Source: Hydrogenovibrio sp. UBA650
GTDB lineage: Bacteria > Pseudomonadota > Gammaproteobacteria > Thiomicrospirales > Thiomicrospiraceae
Reading direction: 5' to 3'
Assembly (NCBI GenBank): GCA_002299245.1
Contig: DBOI01000171.1
Location: 1 to 6,773, forward strand
DNA length: 6,773 nucleotides
The notes beneath the pieces were generated by a model. The model saw only the letters and a program-made list of their open reading frames with translations. It did not search any database and was not told where the DNA came from. The translations under genes were made by a program, and so were the position numbers. Positions 1 through 5,516 of this stretch are shown in pieces. Position 1 is the first letter of the stretch. The number at the start of each line of letters is the position of its first letter.

Positions 1-5
1 GTTTA

Positions 6-242
6 TTATCTGAATTCAGGAACATCAAAAACCAACTTAACGCAGTTTTGTCCCTGTTTTGCTGTTTTAGCTGCAGGGTGAAGCAGTAGGCTTACGCCGC
101 CATTAGGTGAAATGAGCTCGATTATTCTATCCCCTGCTTCTGTATGAGACTTGAAATCAAAGTGCTTTGTATAGAATTCAACCATTCTCTCTATATCTTT
201 GGTGTAGAGAACGATTCTATTGATGGATGGTTTAATCTTCAT
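6..242 (-). pseudogene. VOC-fold (glyoxalase/bleomycin-resistance family) protein, probably truncated
   Basis: The product is 78 residues. Its start, with RIVLYTKDIERMVEFYTKHF at about residues 9-28, is typical of the first beta-alpha-beta module of the vicinal oxygen chelate superfamily, which holds metal-dependent lyases, dioxygenases and drug-binding proteins. The chain runs into VKLVFDV, normally the first strand of the second half, then ends at PEFR followed by two adjacent stop codons. Single-domain members are usually about 115-135 residues, so the C-terminal 40-50 residues that complete the metal site are missing. The window edge lies only five bases past the stop, so a frameshift with the rest of the gene outside cannot be told from true truncation. 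The ribosome-binding site is weak (TAAG just before the ATG). It is divergent from the NTF2-like gene at 491. The family is fairly sure; substrate and function are unknown. Confidence 0.6.
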
Positions 243-281
243 ATTACTTAGAGTTGTTTTTAAAAAGTGATTAGGAGTGGA

Positions 282-359
282 ATGCCGAGTACTATCATTA
301 GGCCGGTTTTAGCTGGCATTGCGATTAGTCATAACCAGTTGAGCACAGTTGCTTTTTAG
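282..359 (+). CDS. Possible 25-residue ORF with a Shine-Dalgarno-like sequence
   Basis: An ATG at 282 opens a 25-codon frame closed by TAG at 357-359. It is preceded by TTAGGAGTGGA, which contains a strong AGGAG core, although the four-base spacing is short. The peptide begins MPSTIIRPVLAGIAIS, is moderately hydrophobic in its middle, and matches no family I recognise. Its Shine-Dalgarno sequence is the left arm of the 11-bp inverted repeat. It may be a chance ORF, a leader peptide or a remnant. Confidence 0.15.
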   Translation: MPSTIIRPVLAGIAISHNQLSTVAF

Positions 360-382
360 GTTTGTGCTATATTATCACAAAC
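360..382. promoter_or_regulatory. Palindrome in the divergent spacer, possible operator
   Basis: GTTTGTG at 360-366 and CACAAAC at 376-382 form a perfect 7-bp inverted repeat around the nine bases CTATATTAT. The spacer contains -10-like hexamers (TATATT at 368, TATTAT at 370), and a TTGCTT at 349-354 could be a poor -35 element at short spacing. A palindrome over a promoter between two divergent genes is the usual layout of a repressor or activator site. The half-sites resemble CRP half-sites, but the central spacing is one base too long. The binding protein is unknown. Confidence 0.35.
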
Positions 383-490
383 TTAAAATCCGGAAATCTA
401 CCCCGCGTTCAGGGACGCTTTATGTGCCGGTTTAGGCTCCTAATCACCGCCTTTTTAATAGAACTAATTTAGCCATATCAGGAGATTAAT

Positions 491-856
491 ATGTCAGATT
501 ACATTTCAGCTTTTTTTGAAGCCTGGCAAATCGAAGACCCCAAAGCTCGGCTTGAGAAAATTACCAGTGCTGTAACAGAAGCGATTCAGTACGATGACCC
601 TCGCACCTCTGACACTATTCAAGGAATTAACACCCTAAGTGACTATGTCGGTATGTTTAGTGCAAACGCGCCAGGTTGGGCTGCAAAGGTGGTTGCAAGC
701 GATACAAGCAATGGTATGACTCGCTCTACGGTAGCTTTCAGTGGTATTGGACCTGACGGTTCTGAACAAACTCAATATGGCCAGTACTTTGTAGAACAAG
801 AAAATGGCCTTATATCGCGTATGGTTGGTTTTGTTGGTGTAGGCAAACTCGAATAA
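491..856 (+). CDS. NTF2-like / SnoaL-like small domain protein
   Basis: This complete 121-residue protein has the size and pattern of the NTF2-like cone fold. An N-terminal helix (residues 2-33, YISAFFEAWQIEDPKARLEK) is followed by a strand region with Asp-Pro (36-37), an IQGINTLSDYVGMF helix (43-56), PGW (61-63), and a curved sheet (RSTVAFSGIGPDGS, then GLISRMVGFVGVG at the end). The family includes SnoaL-type cyclases, ketosteroid isomerase-like enzymes and many uncharacterised stress-linked proteins, so no substrate can be assigned. The start is well set: AGGAGA at 480-485 lies five bases before the ATG. It is divergent from the VOC fragment and convergent with the XRE gene. There is no signal peptide or membrane segment, so a cytosolic protein is expected. 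Fold assignment is moderately sure. Confidence 0.7.
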   Translation: MSDYISAFFEAWQIEDPKARLEKITSAVTEAIQYDDPRTSDTIQGINTLSDYVGMFSANAPGWAAKVVASDTSNGMTRSTVAFSGIGPDGSEQTQYGQYFVEQENGLISRMVGFVGVGKLE

Positions 857-886
857 AGCGCATTTTGAGTTTTAAATAACATGCAA

Positions 887-932
887 TGGTCGCTTCGCGA
901 CCAAAGCCCCTCAAGTCGAAAACAGGCTTTTT
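887..932. terminator. Stem-loops between convergent genes, possible bidirectional terminator
   Basis: The 83-bp gap between the convergent NTF2-like and XRE genes holds two hairpins. TGGTCGC (887-893) pairs with GCGACCA (897-903) across a TTC loop. AAAGCC (903-908) can pair with GGCTTT (925-930), and the run continues to five Ts (928-932). The first stem is strong but lacks a T tract; the second has a short T tract and a 16-base loop. They share A903, so they compete. Termination is inferred from position and shape. Confidence 0.35.
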
Positions 933-939
933 GCCGATA

Positions 940-1428
940 TTACTGGCTGTTATGGAATGCCTTATCGAGCAGTTTTTTCTTTGATATGTGTTCTAGCCAA
1001 ATATTTAGACCAAGTAGCAAAAAACCCAAAATAAAACTGAGACCACCAAAATCCAAGTATCGGAAATCAACATGTAATTGATATTGCTGGCTAAAATCAG
1101 CGCCTTTTAAAGTAGGGATCAGAATATCGACAATCCAAAGGCCAAAAAGAATACTAGCAATTGCAAAAGCGGCTAACCAGGAGTACTTGAGTATAAAACT
1201 AAATGTCACATGCTCAACACCACTTAATTCCTGAAGATCATCTGGGGTAATGTTAAAAACTGAAGCCAGCGCCTTTGTCGATTCCAAAGAGGCATTGCCA
1301 GTTTTTTCAATTCGCTGAATAGTCCTTACGCTCCATCCACTTGCCGTCGCCAGTTCTTCCTGACTCCAGCATTTTGCATGTCTTAATTTTTGTATTTTTT
1401 GGCTACTTAACTTCACATCGTTACTCAT
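940..1428 (-). CDS. XRE-family HTH regulator with two C-terminal membrane segments
   Basis: The 162-residue protein begins with a Cro/C1-type helix-turn-helix at about residues 7-64: LSSQKIQKLRHAKCWSQEEL, then ATASGWSVRTIQRIEKTG, with LESTKALASVFNI as the closing helices. After a short linker come two hydrophobic stretches, about 83-104 (SWLAAFAIASILFGLWIVDI) and 126-145 (LDFGGLSFILGFLLLGLNIW), and a basic tail. This suggests a DNA-binding protein tethered to the inner membrane, whose roughly 20-residue loop between the segments might sense a signal. Membrane tethering is inferred from hydrophobicity alone. The start is supported by AAAGGT (1435-1440 on the complement), six bases from the ATG. 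It is convergent with the NTF2-like gene, and a palindrome at 1493-1508 lies upstream. Its target is unknown; autoregulation or control of the neighbouring small genes is a guess. Confidence 0.8.
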   Translation of the reverse strand: MSNDVKLSSQKIQKLRHAKCWSQEELATASGWSVRTIQRIEKTGNASLESTKALASVFNITPDDLQELSGVEHVTFSFILKYSWLAAFAIASILFGLWIVDILIPTLKGADFSQQYQLHVDFRYLDFGGLSFILGFLLLGLNIWLEHISKKKLLDKAFHNSQ

Positions 1429-1492
1429 ATTTGTACCTTTCAGGGTTGAGAAATTGAAAGGCCATTGTATTAATGGTTTCCGCGATTGGACC

Positions 1493-1508
1493 TGTCATTA
1501 ACATGACA
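1493..1508. promoter_or_regulatory. TGTCAT-N4-ATGACA palindrome upstream of the XRE gene
   Basis: TGTCAT and ATGACA form a perfect 6-4-6 inverted repeat around TAAC. The symmetry extends imperfectly to GACC (1489-1492) and GGTC (1511-1514). It lies about 65 bases upstream of the XRE start. Read on the minus strand, ATGACA (1493-1498) matches five of six -35 bases, with ATTAAT (1469-1474) as a weak -10 after 18 bases. An operator overlapping the regulator's own -35 box would fit autoregulation. The link to the XRE protein is inferred from position. Confidence 0.35.
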
Positions 1509-1590
1509 TGGGTCTGACACTATCCGGCCATTATCCTGCAATTATGCTGCCATCAGTCAGCAAAAAGCTTCTGATCAATTATATTGGTCA

Positions 1591-2440
1591 TTATGTTGAG
1601 GTTTTTGACATTAACCACTGGTGCAGCTTGTTTGCGGTATCTTTGTGGCTGTTTTCCATCATTAGGTTATGTGCACTGTTGGGGATTTCAAGATAATCTG
1701 AACCGTAGAATTCAGCAGGTTTTTTTGCCCCTTTTACAGTAATAACAGCATCATTTTCTGCGGCAACCCAGAGAGAGGGCGTATTGATATTTTTCTTTGG
1801 TGACCAGAGAGGCGGGTTGTGTTGTGACAGTACCAGGCCTGACTCTTTTACCAATTTCTGTTTTAACTCTTCTGCAGACATAGAGTGCATCATTTGAGAT
1901 AAGCATCGATGCAACGGATTCAGCATTGCGAATAAATGGAGTCGAAGACATGCTAATGCCAGAGAGAAAGAAAGCAAACGGGTCTCTTTTTAAATGCAGA
2001 GTTGTGCCGTCGGCAAATGTGCTGTGCGATGTCCAAGCGGCTAGGAAGATAACGGCAGGCAGATCATCGGCTATTTTCTTTAGATACCACTGAGTTAAAG
2101 CGCCACCCATACTGTGGCCAATTAGGATTGGCTTTTGTGGAAAGCGATCAATTTCATTACTTAGAACCGAAAGATACTGGCCCATAGTTTTAAATTGATT
2201 TGAACCTTGCTGTTCAGATGCGCCATGTCCCGGCAGACTAATAGCATGAGATTCCCAGCCGAGCTCAGCAAATATCGTTTGCCATTGACTCCAGCACCAA
2301 GCACCATGCCACATTCCATGTTGGAACAACAAGGCTGGTTTTTGATTTGGGATTTCAGGATAGTAGCTTATTCTCTCTATGCCATTATGGATGCTGGTTT
2401 CAATTCGGAAGTTCTGGTTTGCTGTTTTTTCTGAAGTCAT
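1591..2440 (-). pseudogene. Alpha/beta hydrolase, interrupted by a frameshift
   Basis: Two overlapping minus-strand frames make up one hydrolase of about 283 residues, a normal length for the family. The first frame supplies residues 1 to about 186. It has the oxyanion-hole region FQHGMWHGAWCW (39-50), LPGHGAS (69-75), and the nucleophile elbow GHSMGG with Ser110. The second frame supplies the last 96 residues from MSAEELKQKL. It has the likely acid Asp in VAAENDAVI and the catalytic His in NSAHNLMMEN. The frames change at about 1880-1887, where one base gained or two lost in the coding strand (around CTCTATG) would restore a single frame. All triad candidates survive, which points to a recent mutation or a sequence error. 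It lies 29 bases after bioD on the same strand, so it may be the last gene of that transcript. Substrate is unknown; an esterase or lipase-like activity is the general expectation. The shifted first frame runs on to 1751 as non-homologous tail. Confidence 0.75.
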
Positions 2441-2469
2441 AGCTGATCCGATATTTTCATAATGTAGGT

Positions 2470-3162
2470 TTAGACTTGAAAGTCTTGCAGAACTTGCAGC
2501 TTTTTATCTGCTTGATAGTTTAGTTTGTGTATTGGAATATCTGTCCAATCTTCAAGGCCTGCTGAATAATCTTTTTGGTCTGCGAAGTTGAGAATAATAC
2601 TGTGAATTTGCAGGCCTGTATTTTTTATGGCTTCAATGCTCAGAAGAGCGTGGTTGATACAACCGAGTTGATTTTTTACTACCAGAATAACTGCAAAATT
2701 CAGTGCAATAGCCAGGTCTCTGTTTAAACCATCTGAGCAAATTGGTGACATAAAGCCACCAGCTCCTTCCACTAAATGCAGACTATGCTCTTCAATGGTT
2801 GTTGGTAAATGACAGGCCTCAACCAAATCTTGTATCGAAATTGACAGGCCTGCTTGCTTAATTGCGGTTTGCGGAGAAATAGGCGGTTCAAACTGGTAGG
2901 GGCAAATTTGAATTTGATCTTGCTCAGTTTGACAGGCCTGTTGTAAAAACTCAGCATCTTCACTAAATAAAGTGCCACTGGCATGTTTGATGCAGCCTGA
3001 GGCAATGGGTTTGTGAGGTGTGACTGTGTAGCCCTGTTGAATCAGAGTGTGGGCAATGCAGCCGGCGGCATAGGTTTTGCCGATTTCGGTATCGGTGCCG
3101 GTAATAAAAAAACCACCAGGCCGGTATATTGGATTGGTGGTTTTATTTGTAGAGTTACTCAT
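2470..3162 (-). CDS. bioD: ATP-dependent dethiobiotin synthetase
   Basis: BioD closes the ureido ring of dethiobiotin from 7,8-diaminopelargonic acid, CO2 and ATP, the step before biotin synthase; it is cytosolic. The 230-residue product has the family P-loop GTDTEIGKT (22-30), KPIASG (51-56, the substrate and phosphate-binding lysine region), VEGAGG (131-136, second Mg/phosphate loop), and the VVKNQLGCINHALLSIEAI segment (161-179), matching the usual LGCLNHALLT. Length is normal apart from about 15 extra N-terminal residues before the first strand (FFITGTDT). No alternative start codon occurs in that extension, so the ATG at 3162 is kept. No Shine-Dalgarno sequence is visible before it; with the purC stop only 10 bases upstream, translational coupling to purC is likely. 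No other biotin genes are visible here. The gene carries five AGGCCT palindromes. Confidence 0.95.
   Translation of the reverse strand: MSNSTNKTTNPIYRPGGFFITGTDTEIGKTYAAGCIAHTLIQQGYTVTPHKPIASGCIKHASGTLFSEDAEFLQQACQTEQDQIQICPYQFEPPISPQTAIKQAGLSISIQDLVEACHLPTTIEEHSLHLVEGAGGFMSPICSDGLNRDLAIALNFAVILVVKNQLGCINHALLSIEAIKNTGLQIHSIILNFADQKDYSAGLEDWTDIPIHKLNYQADKKLQVLQDFQV
2554..2940. repeat. Cluster of the iterated palindrome CAGGCCTG
   Basis: Within bioD the core AGGCCT occurs at 2555, 2612, 2814, 2846 and 2934. Three of these are the full CAGGCCTG (2611, 2845, 2933). TGACAGGCCT occurs at 2810, 2842 and 2931, always in the same orientation. Outside bioD the octamer recurs at 1834 and 6184, and CAGGCCTA at 4417. 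The copies fall in different reading frames (for example QACQ versus QAG), so a repeated peptide does not explain them. The role is unknown; a genome-wide iterated palindrome, an uptake-type signal or a protein-binding site are possibilities. Confidence 0.5.
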
Positions 3163-3172
3163 AACAGAAGAG

Positions 3173-4063
3173 TTAGAGGTTTTCCATTAAACGCGATTGA
3201 GCTTCTTGATATTTTTCAAAGGTTTTAGCGACCACATCTTCTGGTAGTTCTGGCGCATTGTCTGGATTGCGATCCCAGTCAAGGCTGTCGAGATAGTCGC
3301 GAATATACTGTTTATCAAAACTTGGCGGGTTTTTACCGGTCTCATAACTGGAGGCCGGCCAAAAACGTGAACTGTCTGGGGTGAGGGCTTCATCAATTAG
3401 GTAGATAGTGCCGTCTGCATCCTCACCAAATTCAAATTTAGTGTCGGCAATAATAATCCCGCGCTCAATCGCAAATTCAGCAGCGGTTTTATAGAGCTGA
3501 ATACTCAGGTCGCGAACTTGATTGGATTTTTCTTCCCCCATAATTTCAACCAGTTGTTCAAAGCTGATGTTTTCATCGTGGTCACCTTGTTCGGCTTTGG
3601 TTGAAGGAGTGAATAGAGGGGTAGGAAGTTGCGCTGCTTGTTCCAGTCCTTCTGGTAGGCTGATACCGCAAACACTTTGTGATGCTTGGTACTCTTTCCA
3701 GCCTGAACCAACCAAGTAACCGCGAACAATGGCTTCCACAGGTAGAGGTTTGAGCTTTTTTACAATCATTCCGCGGCCATCGAGCTCTTTAAGCTCTTCC
3801 GGGGTTAGGTAGTCAGAAAGTTTTATTTCATCGGCGAGTTGATTTGGCAAAATGTCTTGGGTTTTTTTCATCCAAAACTGCGCGGTCTCAGTCAGAATAC
3901 GGCCTTTGCCCGGAATTGGTGTTGGCAAAATCGCATCATAAGCAGAGATTCTGTCAGTGGTAACAATCAATATGTGCTGTTCATCAATATCGTAAATATC
4001 CCGAACCTTTCCCTTTCCGATCAGAGGTAAACTAGTCAAATTGGATTCGTATAAAGCGTGCAT
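3173..4063 (-). CDS. purC: Phosphoribosylaminoimidazole-succinocarboxamide (SAICAR) synthase
   Basis: PurC joins CAIR and aspartate with ATP to give SAICAR in de novo purine synthesis; it is cytosolic. The 296-residue product belongs to the longer form of the family, closer in length to yeast Ade1 than to the roughly 237-residue E. coli enzyme. Family motifs are in order: GKGKVRDIY (16-24), DRISAYD (37-43), VEAIVRGYLVGSGWKEY (109-125), FTPSTKA (151-157), DTKFEFG (207-213) and DEALTPDSSRFW (224-235). The start is supported by TAGGA seven bases before the ATG; this site overlaps the end of the psiE-family gene, which stops eight bases upstream. The bioD start follows 10 bases after the purC stop. 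The tight spacing suggests one transcript joining a membrane protein, purine synthesis and biotin synthesis. No defect is seen. Confidence 0.97.
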   Translation of the reverse strand: MHALYESNLTSLPLIGKGKVRDIYDIDEQHILIVTTDRISAYDAILPTPIPGKGRILTETAQFWMKKTQDILPNQLADEIKLSDYLTPEELKELDGRGMIVKKLKPLPVEAIVRGYLVGSGWKEYQASQSVCGISLPEGLEQAAQLPTPLFTPSTKAEQGDHDENISFEQLVEIMGEEKSNQVRDLSIQLYKTAAEFAIERGIIIADTKFEFGEDADGTIYLIDEALTPDSSRFWPASSYETGKNPPSFDKQYIRDYLDSLDWDRNPDNAPELPEDVVAKTFEKYQEAQSRLMENL

Positions 4064-4071
4064 ATTTTTTC

Positions 4072-4557
4072 CTAATCGTCTTTGCGTCGGTTCAGTATGT
4101 AAGGCATTTTATTGTGGCCGTAGCGCAGAATTAACACGGCCAACGTTAATAGCGTAATGGTTCCAGCAATCGCAATCATCTGCCACTCAGTGAGCTCTTT
4201 TAAATCTAATATTAATAGTCGCGATAAAGCGACAATGGCGATATAGATTGGAAAACGGATCGGCAGCTTACCAGATTTGAGGTAGATGCCGATCATGGCT
4301 AAAACCTCGAGATAGAGGAATAGCAAAAGTAAGTCACCAAGTGAGACAGATCTTTGCTCAATCATGGTAGCCACTTCGCCACCAGCAGCAAATATGGTGG
4401 CGATGGTAATAATCAACAGGCCTACGTACTCGGTGATATGGATTGCTTCACCGAGAATAATATCTCGTCGAGGACGTTTTTGCTCTTTGCGTAAATGAGA
4501 AAAGTCTTTGCTTTTTTTATTGTCTGAAGACTCTTCTTGAATGTCGTAATCGGTCAT
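4072..4557 (-). CDS. PsiE-family inner-membrane protein
   Basis: This 161-residue protein has a charged cytosolic-looking N-terminus (1-35, rich in Lys, Arg, Asp and Glu) and four predicted membrane segments at about 42-60, 73-93, 100-118 and 125-145. The stretch from DLLLLFLYLEVLAMIGIYLK (75-94) through IRFPIYIAIVALSRLLIL (100-117) matches the conserved core of the phosphate-starvation-inducible PsiE family, including the Glu in the second segment and the basic residues between helices. PsiE in E. coli is induced by phosphate limitation but its biochemical role is not established, so none is given here. GGGAGAGA lies about 8-11 bases before the ATG. It is the first gene of the likely psiE-family/purC/bioD/hydrolase transcript and is divergent from rpe, with a 152-bp spacer holding both promoters. 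Family is fairly sure; orthology to E. coli psiE is not claimed. Confidence 0.8.
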   Translation of the reverse strand: MTDYDIQEESSDNKKSKDFSHLRKEQKRPRRDIILGEAIHITEYVGLLIITIATIFAAGGEVATMIEQRSVSLGDLLLLFLYLEVLAMIGIYLKSGKLPIRFPIYIAIVALSRLLILDLKELTEWQMIAIAGTITLLTLAVLILRYGHNKMPYILNRRKDD

Positions 4558-4592
4558 TTAATCGTTCTCTCCCAAATATTGAGCATTAGAGT

Positions 4593-4622
4593 GTTTTATT
4601 TCGGGTTATAAACCCGGCTCAA
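4593..4622 (-). promoter_or_regulatory. Candidate promoter of the psiE-family/purC/bioD transcript with embedded palindrome
   Basis: On the minus strand, TTGAGC (complement of 4617-4622) and TAAAAC (complement of 4593-4598) are separated by 18 bases, each matching four of six consensus positions. The spacer contains the perfect palindrome CGGGTT-ATA-AACCCG (plus-strand 4602-4616). A palindrome between -35 and -10 boxes is a classic repressor position. It is not followed by a T tract on either strand, so a terminator is less likely. It does not look like a PHO box to me. Confidence 0.3.
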
Positions 4623-4637
4623 TATCACCAAAGTTTT

Positions 4638-4665
4638 TTGCCATTTTAATGGATACTGTTAAAAT
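4638..4665 (+). promoter_or_regulatory. Candidate sigma-70 promoter of rpe
   Basis: TTGCCA (4638-4643) matches five of six -35 bases and TAAAAT (4660-4665) five of six -10 bases, with a 16-base spacer. Transcription would start near 4672, leaving a leader of about 40 bases. The near-palindrome CCATTTTAATGG (4641-4652) overlaps the -35 box. The likely start point falls before the RBS at 4698-4703, which is consistent. Confidence 0.5.
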
Positions 4666-4709
4666 GCACGAACTATTTTTTGAACGTATTAATTTATAAG
4701 GTGTCGAAC

Positions 4710-5414
4710 ATGTCTAAAAAAGAAAATTGGATCGCTCCGTCTATCCTTTCAGCTGATTTTGCTCAGCTTGGTAAAGACGTAAAAGATGTTATCGCAGCGG
4801 GTGCTGATGTGGTTCACTTTGACGTAATGGATAACCATTATGTACCTAACCTAACAATCGGTCCGCTAGTGTGTGAATCTCTTAAAAACTTTATGGTTCG
4901 TGAAGATGTTAAGGCGCCAATCGATGTTCACCTAATGGTAAAACCGGTTGATCGTCTTATTCCTGACTTCATCAATGCTGGTGCAGATTATGTGACTTTC
5001 CATCCTGAAGCTTCTGAGCATATTGATCGTTCTTTGGCGATGATCAAAGAGATGGATTGTAAAGCCGGTCTGGTCTTTAACCCTCACACTCCTCTTCACT
5101 ATCTTGACCATGTAATGGATAAGATCGATATGATTTTGATCATGTCTGTTAACCCTGGTTTCGGTGGTCAGTCTTTCATCCCTCAAGCGCTTGAGAAATT
5201 GAAAGCAGCGCGTAAGATGATTGATGAATCTGGTCGTGATATCCGTTTGGAAATCGATGGTGGTGTTAAGGTTGAGAACATCGCTGAAGTGGCAGCGGCA
5301 GGATGTGATACTTTTGTTTCAGGTTCAGGTATTTTTGGAAAAGCTAACGCAAATGATGCAAACCGTTATGACACGGTTATTCAGCAAATGCGCGATGAGC
5401 TTGCAAAAGCCTAA
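4710..5414 (+). CDS. rpe: Ribulose-phosphate 3-epimerase
   Basis: Rpe interconverts ribulose 5-phosphate and xylulose 5-phosphate in the pentose phosphate pathway and, in autotrophs, the Calvin cycle; it is a cytosolic metal-dependent TIM barrel. From the ATG at 4710 it has 234 residues, slightly above the family's usual 220-230. Key features are IAPSILSADF (8-17), VVHFDVMD (34-41, with His36 and Asp38), PIDVHLMV (70-77, His74), SVNPGFGGQ (146-154), EIDGGV (181-186, Asp183) and SGSGIF (204-209, phosphate binding). Asp38 and Asp183 correspond to the catalytic acid-base pair. The ATG at 4710 is chosen because TAAGGTG lies six bases before it and the family begins near here; an in-frame TTG at 4680 would add ten residues without homology and lies almost on the predicted transcription start. 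gph follows after 102 bases. No defect is seen. Confidence 0.97.
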   Translation: MSKKENWIAPSILSADFAQLGKDVKDVIAAGADVVHFDVMDNHYVPNLTIGPLVCESLKNFMVREDVKAPIDVHLMVKPVDRLIPDFINAGADYVTFHPEASEHIDRSLAMIKEMDCKAGLVFNPHTPLHYLDHVMDKIDMILIMSVNPGFGGQSFIPQALEKLKAARKMIDESGRDIRLEIDGGVKVENIAEVAAAGCDTFVSGSGIFGKANANDANRYDTVIQQMRDELAKA

Positions 5415-5440
5415 TTAACCATATCAAAATCATTTTCGAG

Positions 5441-5481
5441 AACGCTGGCGCTTCAGTAGAGGCCCGGCGTTTTCTGGTTTT
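5441..5481 (+). terminator. Stem-loop with T-rich tail between rpe and gph
   Basis: AACGCTGG (5441-5448) pairs with CCGGCGTT (5464-5471), eight pairs including one G-T wobble, around a 15-base loop, and is followed by TTCTGGTTTT. This has the form of a moderate rho-independent terminator. The tail is interrupted, so it may act as a partial terminator that lowers gph expression relative to rpe. A perfect TATAAT at 5496-5501, just downstream, lacks a clear -35 box but could allow separate gph initiation. Confidence 0.5.
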
Positions 5482-5516
5482 AGAAATAATACAAATATAA
5501 TTACAAGAACTACATT

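Larger units (their letters stand above)
267..447. repeat. 11-bp perfect inverted repeat bounding the VOC/NTF2-like spacer
   Basis: GTGATTAGGAG at 267-277 is the exact reverse complement of CTCCTAATCAC at 437-447. A-rich sequence lies just outside the left arm (262-266) and T-rich sequence outside the right arm (452-456), which adds to the symmetry. GCCGGTTT also recurs inside, at 302-310 and 426-433. A plus-strand transcript crossing the region could pair the arms, hiding the AGGAG at 273-277. It could equally be the ends of a small non-autonomous element or chance; no target-site duplication was identified. Confidence 0.4.

Noticed and set aside
360..382. CRP binding site
   Set aside because: The half-sites resemble TGTGA/TCACA, but one arm is GCACA and the central spacing is seven rather than six bases.
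256..460. Integron attC site or gene-cassette boundary
   Set aside because: Small VOC and NTF2-like genes are typical cassette cargo, so I looked, but no paired RYYYAAC/GTTRRRY core sites or attC-like stem were found.
1508..1696. Plus-strand 62-codon open frame
   Set aside because: It overlaps the 3' end of the alpha/beta hydrolase on the other strand, has no ribosome-binding site and no recognisable protein features.
1875..1890. Programmed ribosomal frameshift in the hydrolase
   Set aside because: No X-XXY-YYZ slippery heptamer, stimulatory Shine-Dalgarno sequence or strong downstream structure was visible at the shift.
2207..2434. Plus-strand open frame antisense to the hydrolase
   Set aside because: It is a reverse-strand shadow of the hydrolase N-terminal coding region and matches no family; the hydrolase motifs on the minus strand explain the sequence.
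4680..4709. Upstream TTG start extending rpe by ten residues
   Set aside because: The ATG at 4710 has a well-spaced TAAGGTG and fits the family N-terminus; the TTG lies almost at the predicted transcription start.
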